DNA of 64,000 nucleotides, from contig NZ_JACOPX010000014.1 in NCBI RefSeq assembly GCF_015461835.1, positions 1-64,000 of the forward strand, in the 5' to 3' direction. The notes under the pieces were generated by a model. That model was not told the DNA's origin. It did no database searches and worked only from the letters and a program-made list of their open reading frames with translations. Numbering within the stretch: the first letter of the stretch is position 1; each line of letters begins with the position of its first letter. Positions 58,172-64,000 of this stretch are shown here, piece by piece. The stretch comes from Pseudomonas neuropathica. Lineage in GTDB: Bacteria; Pseudomonadota; Gammaproteobacteria; Pseudomonadales; Pseudomonadaceae. A program made the position numbers and the translations under genes.

Positions 58172-59098
58172 ATGCTTTTGCCTCCCTCCGATTGGCTACC
58201 CCAAGCCCCCCTCGAACACCTTCACCTCGACTGGCTGACATCCGCCGGCATTGAAGTGGCCATCCTGCGCCTCGACCAGATCGACCCGCTGATCAGCGGC
58301 AACAAATGGTTCAAACTCGTTGAACACCTCAAAGCCGCCGACCGTATGGGGGCCGAGGGCATCATCAGTCTCGGTGGTGCGTACTCCAATCATCTGCACG
58401 CGTTGGCGGCGGCGGGGAAACGGCTGGGCTTCCAAACCGTGGGGCTGCTGCGCGGGCATGCGCAGGAAACTCCCACGGTGCTGGATCTGCAGGCGTTCGG
58501 CATGCAATTGCATTGGTTGGGTTATGGCGGTTATCGCGCGCGCAACGAGCCGGGATTCTGGCAACCCTGGCACGAGCAATACCCCAATCTGCAAGCGGTT
58601 CCCGAGGGTGGAGGTGAACTTGCAGGGGCGCTCGGTTGTGCAGCCATCAAGGATCAGGCGCAAGCGCAATTGCCTACGCTGGGCTGGAGCGACTATCACG
58701 GTTGGTGGCTGGCCTGCGGCACGGGGACGACACTCGCCGGGCTGGTCCTCGCCGAGGCGGGTGCGCACCGGGTCTATGGCGCGTTGGCAGTCCCTGAGGA
58801 TCACGGCGTGGCGCCGCAGGTCGAGTCGATTGTGCGGTCAGCCGGACTGGCCACTGCCGACTATGAGTTGATCGATGCCAGCCGTGGCGGTTTTGCCAAG
58901 GTTGATCCGCTGCTGCTCGCGTTCATTGACCAGACCGAGCAGGCCAGCGGCGTCCCACTGGAGCCGCTGTACACCGGCAAGGCGTTGCTGGCGCTCAAGC
59001 AGCAGGTGGAGGCAGGCAGATTCGCGCCCGGCACGCGGCTGATCTTCATTCATACCGGAGGCCTGCAGGGCCGGCGTGGGTTTAGCGCCAGCCGCTGA
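58172..59098 (+). CDS. PLP-dependent ACC deaminase/D-cysteine desulfhydrase-like enzyme
   Basis: A 308-residue fold-type II enzyme. The PLP lysine lies in SGNKWFKL (Lys45 or Lys48), SLGGAYSNHLHALAAAGKRLG is the phosphate- and substrate-contact loop, and ACGTGTTLAGL binds PLP phosphate. These match the ACC deaminase/DcyD family, but ACC deaminase is usually longer (about 338 residues), so a D-cysteine desulfhydrase-type activity is the safer guess. It is transcribed alone. Confidence 0.85.
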   Translation: MLLPPSDWLPQAPLEHLHLDWLTSAGIEVAILRLDQIDPLISGNKWFKLVEHLKAADRMGAEGIISLGGAYSNHLHALAAAGKRLGFQTVGLLRGHAQETPTVLDLQAFGMQLHWLGYGGYRARNEPGFWQPWHEQYPNLQAVPEGGGELAGALGCAAIKDQAQAQLPTLGWSDYHGWWLACGTGTTLAGLVLAEAGAHRVYGALAVPEDHGVAPQVESIVRSAGLATADYELIDASRGGFAKVDPLLLAFIDQTEQASGVPLEPLYTGKALLALKQQVEAGRFAPGTRLIFIHTGGLQGRRGFSASR

Positions 59099-59101
59099 TA
59101 T

Positions 59102-59650
59102 TCAACCGCGCTTGGGCATCATCCGCAGCAGCGTGTTATCGCCCACCACATAGTGGTGATAAATCCCCGCCAGTGCATGCAGGCCGATCAACCAGTAACC
59201 GATCGTGGCGATCAGCACATGCCAGTGTTCGACCTGCTTGGCGAAGGCTTTGTTTTCCGCCACCAACAGCGGCAGGTCAAAACCGTAGAACATCACCTGA
59301 TGTCCTTCGGCGCTGGTGATCAGCCAGCCCAGGATCGGCATGCTGATCATGAACAGGTACAAGGCCCAGTGCATCAGCCGCGCCAGCACGGTTTGCCATT
59401 GCGGTGAGGCGGGGAAGATTTTTGGCGCCGGACCAATGCTGCGCGCGAGCAGGCGAAACCACACCAGCACAAACACGGTCAGGCCGAGCATGTAGTGCAC
59501 TTCGCGGATCAGCGTGCGCCCGCCACTGCCTTTGGGAAACAGGCCGCGCAACTCCATGCTGGCGTACACCAGCACCAACAGGACCAGCATCAGCCAGTGC
59601 AACAGGACCGAGACGGTGCTGTAGCGGGATTCGGAACTTGTCCACGGCAT
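59102..59650 (-). CDS. Cytochrome b561 family protein
   Basis: A 182-residue inner-membrane di-heme b-type cytochrome with four hydrophobic helices and the expected histidines (LLHWLM near residue 18, REVHYMLG, MHWALYLFM, GLHALAGIYHHYV). It transfers electrons between quinol and periplasmic acceptors, often in oxidative-stress defence. GAGGAAA precedes the ATG at 59650. It is convergent with the deaminase-like gene. Confidence 0.9.
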   Translation of the reverse strand: MPWTSSESRYSTVSVLLHWLMLVLLVLVYASMELRGLFPKGSGGRTLIREVHYMLGLTVFVLVWFRLLARSIGPAPKIFPASPQWQTVLARLMHWALYLFMISMPILGWLITSAEGHQVMFYGFDLPLLVAENKAFAKQVEHWHVLIATIGYWLIGLHALAGIYHHYVVGDNTLLRMMPKRG

Positions 59651-59783
59651 ACGGTGTTTCCTCACAGATCAGGGTTCAAACCTGCCGTTCTTGGCCGACG
59701 GCATGCTTTAACTGTAATCCGCTTTGGCGGATTTGCCTGAGGCTGATCGGACTTTCAATGCTCTGAATCGGGGCTTTGCCAAT

Positions 59784-59820
59784 AAAAAACGCCAGTGTCG
59801 GCAAGACACTGGCGTTTTTC
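59784..59820 (-). terminator. Rho-independent terminator of phnX
   Basis: AAAACGCCAGTGTC and GACACTGGCGTTTT pair perfectly around a five-base loop with A/T runs on both sides; it lies 20 bases after the phnX stop. Confidence 0.92.
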
Positions 59821-59840
59821 TTTGCAGCAAGCGGCAGGAA

Positions 59841-60668
59841 TCAGCTCGATTGCGGCATCTCGCCGTTGGCCAGGCGCTTGTTGATGTCGGCAATCACTTC
59901 CGGCAAATCGGTGATGGTGTCGATCATGTAGTGCGGGCGCGAGCCTTCGAACAGCGCGTGAATGCGCTTGCGCTCGCTGGCCAGTTCATCGCTGCCCAAG
60001 GCACGGAACCCTTCGTAATCCAGACCCAGCGCATTGCCCGAGCAGATCAGTGCCACCGTCCACATCCCGGCGCGTCGACCTTCGAGGATGCCCGGCACGG
60101 TGTCATCGATCTTCACGCACGCTGCGACATCGTCGATGCCCAGCGCGATCACGTTGGCCAGCGCCTGAGCCGGCCACGGACGGCCATTTGGCACTTCGTC
60201 GGTGGCAACCACATGATCAGCGACGTAGCCGTTGCTGGCGGCGAGTTCGACGACCTTGTCCATCACCTGCTTCGGGTAGCCGGAACAGGAGCCGATCTTG
60301 ATGCCTTGCTGACGCAGATTGGCGATGGTTTCCAGCGCGCCGGGAATCAGCGCCGAGTGTTCGGCGATCTTCTCGATCTGCAGCGGCATGAAGCGGTTGT
60401 AGACGGCGGTGACGTCATCGTCGGTCGGCGTGCGGCCGAACGCCTTGCGATAACGCTCGGCCACTTGCGGCTGATCGCAGAGGGTGCGGATGTGGTCCCA
60501 CTTGCCCATGCCCATCGGGCCACGGGCTTCTTCGATGGAGACCTGCACGTCGAATTCGGCGAAGGCTTCGACGAAGATCTGCGTGGGTGCGAACGAGCCG
60601 AAATCGACCACGGTACCGGCCCAGTCGAGGATCGCGGCTTGCAGTTTGTTTGGATTGACGTAGTTCAT
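59841..60668 (-). CDS. phnX: Phosphonoacetaldehyde hydrolase
   Basis: A 275-residue HAD-superfamily enzyme that cleaves the C-P bond of phosphonoacetaldehyde to acetaldehyde and phosphate. The nucleophile is Asp15 in AILDWAGTVVDFG and the Schiff-base lysine is Lys56 in GPMGMGKWDHI, the residue that separates this family from other HADs. GSCSGYPKQVMD and VVATDEVPNGRPWP complete the active site. The ATG at 60668 matches homologues. It lies downstream of phnW on the same strand, separated by a REP doublet. Confidence 0.96.
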   Translation of the reverse strand: MNYVNPNKLQAAILDWAGTVVDFGSFAPTQIFVEAFAEFDVQVSIEEARGPMGMGKWDHIRTLCDQPQVAERYRKAFGRTPTDDDVTAVYNRFMPLQIEKIAEHSALIPGALETIANLRQQGIKIGSCSGYPKQVMDKVVELAASNGYVADHVVATDEVPNGRPWPAQALANVIALGIDDVAACVKIDDTVPGILEGRRAGMWTVALICSGNALGLDYEGFRALGSDELASERKRIHALFEGSRPHYMIDTITDLPEVIADINKRLANGEMPQSS

Positions 60669-60704
60669 GGCAATTAAATTCCTGAGTTGGCAATGCAATT
60701 CAAA

Positions 60705-60794
60705 TGTAGGAGTGAGCCTGCTCGCGATAGCGGTTGATCATTCAACATCTTCGTCGACTGACACGGCCTCATCGCGAGCAGGCTCACTCCTACA
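60705..60794. repeat. REP doublet inside the phnW-phnX gap
   Basis: Inverted arms TGTAGGAGTGAGCCTGCTCGCGAT and the complement flank a diverged centre, within one probable transcription unit. It could lower phnX expression relative to phnW or stabilise the upstream mRNA. Confidence 0.88.
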
Positions 60795-60812
60795 GGGGAT
60801 TGGTGGTGGGGC

Positions 60813-61922
60813 TTAGATTTCTAGCACTTCCATCTCACGCAGTACTTCGCCGATCGCTGCAACGGCCTGGCGCATTTCGCCCGGGCTGACGTGACCGATG
60901 CAGCCGACACGGAAGGTTTCGACCTGAGTCAATTTGCCCGGATAAAGGATGTAACCCTTGGCCTTGACGCGTTCGTAGAAATCCTTGAACTGGTAGCGCG
61001 GATCTTGCGGCGCATGGAACGTAGCAATGATCGGCGCTTGAATCGCCGCCGGCAGGAAGCTGCGCAAACCGAGTTTGCCCATCTCGTCCATCAGCGCCTG
61101 GCAGTTGGCGGCATAACGCGCATGGCGTGCCGGCAGGCCACCTTCTTCGTTATATTGCAGCAGCGCTTCATGCAGCGCCGCGACCACGTGGGTCGGCGGG
61201 GTGAAGCGCCATTGACCGGTTTTCATCATGTAAGCGTGCTGGTCATACAGGTCCATCGCCAGCGAGTGCGAATTGCCAGCGGCTGCGGCCAAAGACTCTT
61301 TGCGAGCGAAGACAAAACCCATCCCCGGCACGCCTTCCAGGCATTTGCCGGAAGCGGCGATCAGCGCGTCGAACGGCACTTGCTGCGCGTCCACCGGCAG
61401 AGCGCCAAAGGAACTCATGGCATCGATGATCAGGCGTTTGCCGTGTTGCGCGACGACTTGGGCAATCTCCGGCAGCGGATTGAGAATCCCGGTGCTGGTT
61501 TCGCAGTGAATCAGGGCGATGTGGGTAATATTGCTGTCGGCGCGCAGCAAGCGGTCGACGTCGGCGGCGGTAGTCGGTTCATCTTCAGCGGTTTCGAAGG
61601 TGCTGAACGAGCGACCGAGCACTTCGCAAATCTTCGCCAGACGCTTGCCGTAGGCGCCGTTGATCAGCACCAGGACTTTGCCGTCACGCGGCACCAATGT
61701 GCCGATGGCCGCTTCAACAGCGAAGGTGCCGCTGCCCTGTAAGGGTACGCAGTGGTGAGTCGCGGCGCCGTTGAGGATCGCCAGCAGTTGTTCGCAAAGG
61801 CTGGCGGTCAGTTGATTGAAGCGGTCATCCCATGACCCCCAGTCGACCATCATCGCCTGGCGGGTGCGGGCCGAAGTGGTCAACGGGCCGGGAGTGAGCA
61901 GGATGGGTTCGGCAATACTCAT
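60813..61922 (-). CDS. phnW: 2-aminoethylphosphonate--pyruvate transaminase
   Basis: A 369-residue PLP enzyme that moves the amino group of 2-aminoethylphosphonate to pyruvate, giving phosphonoacetaldehyde and alanine. LLTPGPLTTS at the start, LQGSGTFAVEAAIGT, HCETSTGILNPL and the PLP lysine Lys193 in AASGKCLEG are diagnostic. It is divergent from the phn-type LysR gene, and its product is the PhnX substrate. Confidence 0.96.
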   Translation of the reverse strand: MSIAEPILLTPGPLTTSARTRQAMMVDWGSWDDRFNQLTASLCEQLLAILNGAATHHCVPLQGSGTFAVEAAIGTLVPRDGKVLVLINGAYGKRLAKICEVLGRSFSTFETAEDEPTTAADVDRLLRADSNITHIALIHCETSTGILNPLPEIAQVVAQHGKRLIIDAMSSFGALPVDAQQVPFDALIAASGKCLEGVPGMGFVFARKESLAAAAGNSHSLAMDLYDQHAYMMKTGQWRFTPPTHVVAALHEALLQYNEEGGLPARHARYAANCQALMDEMGKLGLRSFLPAAIQAPIIATFHAPQDPRYQFKDFYERVKAKGYILYPGKLTQVETFRVGCIGHVSPGEMRQAVAAIGEVLREMEVLEI

Positions 61923-62034
61923 TCGTGTGTCCTCGGATAGCGCTGTGGGATGAAGCTACGGGGCATACGTTGCAATTCGCCGTTGCATCAATCAAATTGT
62001 TTGTTGTTATGTCAGCCATCAGTGAGAGTTATTC

Positions 62035-62895
62035 ATGAACCTGTTCCAGCTCCGCGCCTTCGACGCCGTGGCCCGTGAAGGCAGCTTCACCCGTGCCGCC
62101 GCGCGCTTGTTCATCAGTCAGCCGGCGGTTACCGGGCACATCAAGGCGCTGGAAGAGCACTACCAGATCACCCTGTTGCGGCGCACCGCGCGACGGGTGG
62201 AACTGACCGAGGAGGGCACCAAACTCGCGGCGATCACCCGCGCGATGTTTGGCCTGGCGGAAGAGGCGCAGACGATGCTCGAGGCCAATCGGCAGTTGCT
62301 GACCGGGCGGCTGGAAGTGGCGGCGGACGGGCCGCACATGGTCATGCCAATGTTGGCGAGCCTGCGCGCGCGGTATCCGGGAATCACGGTGAACCTGCGC
62401 TTGGGCAATGCTCAGGAAACTCTCGCTGCATTGTTGTCGGAACACGCGGATGTGGCGGTGTTGACCGAGGTCGAACCGCGCAAAGGCCTGCATCTGCAGG
62501 CATTGAGCGAATCACGGATTTGCGCGTTGGTGCCGGCAGGGCACCCGTGGGCGATGCGCGCCGGGGAAGTGAAACTCAAGGAACTGGATCAGGTGATCAT
62601 GGTGCTGCGCGAACCGAGTTCGATCACCCGGCGGACGTTTGATGACGCCTGTGCGCAGGCGTCGATCCATCCGCGGGTGTTGCTGGAACTTGATAGCCGT
62701 GAGGCGGTGACCGAAGCGGTGGCGGCCGAATTGGGTGTTGGCGTGGTGTCATCGGTGGAGGTCAGCCATGACCCGCGCGTGGTGGCGATTCCGATTGCCG
62801 GGGCAGGGCTGGTCAATCGGCACATGATCGGCTGCATGGAGCGGCGGCGGGAGTTGCGCCTGATTCAGGCGTTCTTTGGCCTGGCGCCCGCCTGA
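62035..62895 (+). CDS. PhnR-type LysR regulator of aminoethylphosphonate use
   Basis: A 286-residue LTTR with HTH LFQLRAFDAVAREGSFTRAAARLFISQPAVTGHIKALEEHY. It has the ligand-domain wording of the aminoethylphosphonate-associated group (ADGPHMVMPMLASLRARYPGITVNLRLGNAQETLAALLSEHADVAVLTEVEP). It is divergent from phnW with a 112-base spacer that carries a repeated TTGCA (GTTGCAATTCGCCGTTGCAT), a possible operator. Control of phnWX is the likely role. Confidence 0.88.
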   Translation: MNLFQLRAFDAVAREGSFTRAAARLFISQPAVTGHIKALEEHYQITLLRRTARRVELTEEGTKLAAITRAMFGLAEEAQTMLEANRQLLTGRLEVAADGPHMVMPMLASLRARYPGITVNLRLGNAQETLAALLSEHADVAVLTEVEPRKGLHLQALSESRICALVPAGHPWAMRAGEVKLKELDQVIMVLREPSSITRRTFDDACAQASIHPRVLLELDSREAVTEAVAAELGVGVVSSVEVSHDPRVVAIPIAGAGLVNRHMIGCMERRRELRLIQAFFGLAPA

Positions 62896-62911
62896 TACAC
62901 CATGGCGCCCC

Positions 62912-62982
62912 CTTCGCGAGCAGGCTCGCTCCCACATTTGGAATGCATAACCCCTGTGGGAGCGAGCTTGCTCGCGAAGAGG
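62912..62982. repeat. REP doublet (inverse arrangement)
   Basis: CTTCGCGAGCAGGCTCGCTCCCAC is followed after about 20 bases by its GTGGGAGCGAGCTTGCTCGCGAAG partner, the opposite order to the other doublets, between two convergent LysR genes. Confidence 0.85.
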
Positions 62983-62992
62983 CCATCACGGT

Positions 62993-63865
62993 TCACACAA
63001 GACTCTGGCGCACCATATCGAGGAAGGTCGCCACCACCCGTCGATTGCTTTGCTCGCGCAAGCACACCAGCGTCTCCGTCAACCGTCGGGTGCAGTCGAC
63101 AATCGGCAACGCGCACACCCGCGAATCGGCGCCAAATTCCGCCGCCGACACCACGCCAACGCCAATACCGACCACCACCGCCTCACGCGCTGCTTCCCGG
63201 CCCTCAACCTGAATCGCTGGGCGAATGCGAAATCCGGCCCGGGCCATTTCTTCTTCCAGCGTCTGCCGCGTCACCGAGCCGTGTTCACGCAACACCAGCG
63301 GCGTGTCATCCAGATCTGCCAGGCAGATCGATTCGCGCTCGGCCCACGGATGATGGCGCGACACGAACGCGACCATCGGATCATTGCGCAGCGGCACACA
63401 CAGCAAGCGTTCATCACTGACATCGCGGCCAAGCAACGCCAGATCGGCCTGATAGTTGAACAGGCGAAATAACGATTCATCGGTGTTGCCGGTCTCGATC
63501 TTCACGCTGATCCCCGGATAGCGCTCGCAGAACCGCGCGATCTGCGGCAGCACGTGGACCGGCGCATCCACTGCCAGAATCAGGCTGCCGGTCTGCAGGG
63601 CCTGGGATTCCTGCAGCAATTCCTGCGCTTCGGCTTCAATCACGAACAGGCGCTGGGTGATCGCCAGCAAGCGCTCGCCCAGGTCGGTCAGGCGTACGGA
63701 ACGTTTATTGCGGTGAAACAGCAAAACGCCAAAACGCTCTTCGAGTTTGCGCACTTGGTCGGATATCGCCGGTTGCGTGAGAAAAAGGCGCTCGGCGGCT
63801 TTGGTGAAGCTTCCATGCACAGCCACGGCGTGGAAGGCTTTGAGTTGGGCGTGGGACACCGACAT
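62993..63865 (-). CDS. LysR-family regulator related to the phn regulator
   Basis: A 290-residue LTTR, clearly paralogous to the preceding regulator (SFTKAAERLFLTQPAISDQVRKLEE against SFTRAAARLFISQPAVTGHIKALEE, and shared GN..E.L..L....AD.A.L and SRE/GREA..EAV). It is convergent with it. AGGTGA precedes the ATG at 63865; the frame runs to 63895. It could control phosphonate genes beyond the window edge. The last 135 bases of the window are AT-rich promoter-like sequence with nothing else clear. Confidence 0.88.
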   Translation of the reverse strand: MSVSHAQLKAFHAVAVHGSFTKAAERLFLTQPAISDQVRKLEERFGVLLFHRNKRSVRLTDLGERLLAITQRLFVIEAEAQELLQESQALQTGSLILAVDAPVHVLPQIARFCERYPGISVKIETGNTDESLFRLFNYQADLALLGRDVSDERLLCVPLRNDPMVAFVSRHHPWAERESICLADLDDTPLVLREHGSVTRQTLEEEMARAGFRIRPAIQVEGREAAREAVVVGIGVGVVSAAEFGADSRVCALPIVDCTRRLTETLVCLREQSNRRVVATFLDMVRQSLV

Positions 63866-64000
63866 GCAGTCACCTGATCGTTTAGTCAGTAACAAGCTGA
63901 GCTTATGTGTGAAATACGATAAATCGATTTTATTTATTAAACAGTAATTGCTTTGATCGGCTCACGCCATCGCTGACTGCCCGCTCGGGCCGCACGGTGG

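Noticed and set aside
12340..62982. Regularly spaced palindromes as a possible CRISPR array
   Set aside because: The repeats are scattered singly or as inverted doublets between genes, not as direct repeats with unique spacers; no cas gene is present.

Overview
The window is about 64 kb of a GC-rich gammaproteobacterial chromosome. It almost certainly comes from a fluorescent Pseudomonas of the P. fluorescens group. The support is the tig-clpP-clpX-lon-hupB-ppiD order, the ampR/ampC pair, the phnWX pair with a phn-type LysR gene, Pseudomonas-type small proteins (DUF6124), and many REP-type inverted doublets between genes. Most of it is core chromosome. I saw no prophage, insertion sequence, integrase, CRISPR array or rRNA operon.

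Layout. (1) 1-8560: a type VI secretion cargo module: the end of a vgrG, a PAAR spike gene, an rhs polymorphic toxin ending in a probable deaminase tip, an overlapping putative immunity gene and a small orphan frame. (2) 8.6-15 kb: galactose mutarotase, a lipoprotein, an MFS exporter, a TSUP permease, a GNAT enzyme and a DUF4174 protein. (3) 15-17.4 kb: a small accessory patch with a lone OLD/PtuA-like ATPase, then a strongly folded RNA-like leader in front of a DUF6124 gene and a partner gene. (4) 17.4-19.6 kb: ampC and ampR, divergent. (5) 19.7-23.5 kb: glucarate dehydratase, its transporter and a GntR-type regulator. (6) 23.6-39.7 kb: housekeeping and conserved genes (trhP, AI-2E-type permease, aroE-like, cupin, yceH, sstT, nhaR-like, terC, pbpG, folD) with several small acidic or proline-rich proteins. 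(7) 39.9-49.4 kb: a tRNA cluster (Arg, His, Leu, His) and the protein quality-control block tig, clpP, clpX, lon, hupB, ppiD, with a decayed tRNA-Asp-like element between hupB and ppiD. (8) 49.4-59.7 kb: a dispersed-repeat-like intergenic region, MFS/LysR pair, DUF2242 lipoprotein, a 28-residue gene, an AraC regulator with a nitrilase-fold membrane protein, fadH, a PLP-dependent deaminase and a cytochrome b561. (9) 59.8-64 kb: 2-aminoethylphosphonate catabolism (phnX, phnW) flanked by two related LysR regulators.

How genes work together. VgrG and PAAR would form the T6SS spike that delivers the Rhs toxin, and the downstream gene protects the producer. Tig, ClpXP and Lon fold or degrade proteins in the cytoplasm, while PpiD does so at the inner membrane. 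GudP imports glucarate and GudD dehydrates it under the adjacent FCD-type regulator. PhnW and PhnX convert 2-aminoethylphosphonate to acetaldehyde and phosphate. AmpR controls AmpC in response to cell-wall fragments.

The most unusual items are the RNA-like leader at about 16.45-16.68 kb, the tRNA-Asp-like relic with a GTA anticodon at 47334-47409, the repeated vgrG tail at the rhs start, and the lone PtuA-like ATPase. All calls come from reading the sequence and from family knowledge. No database search was run.
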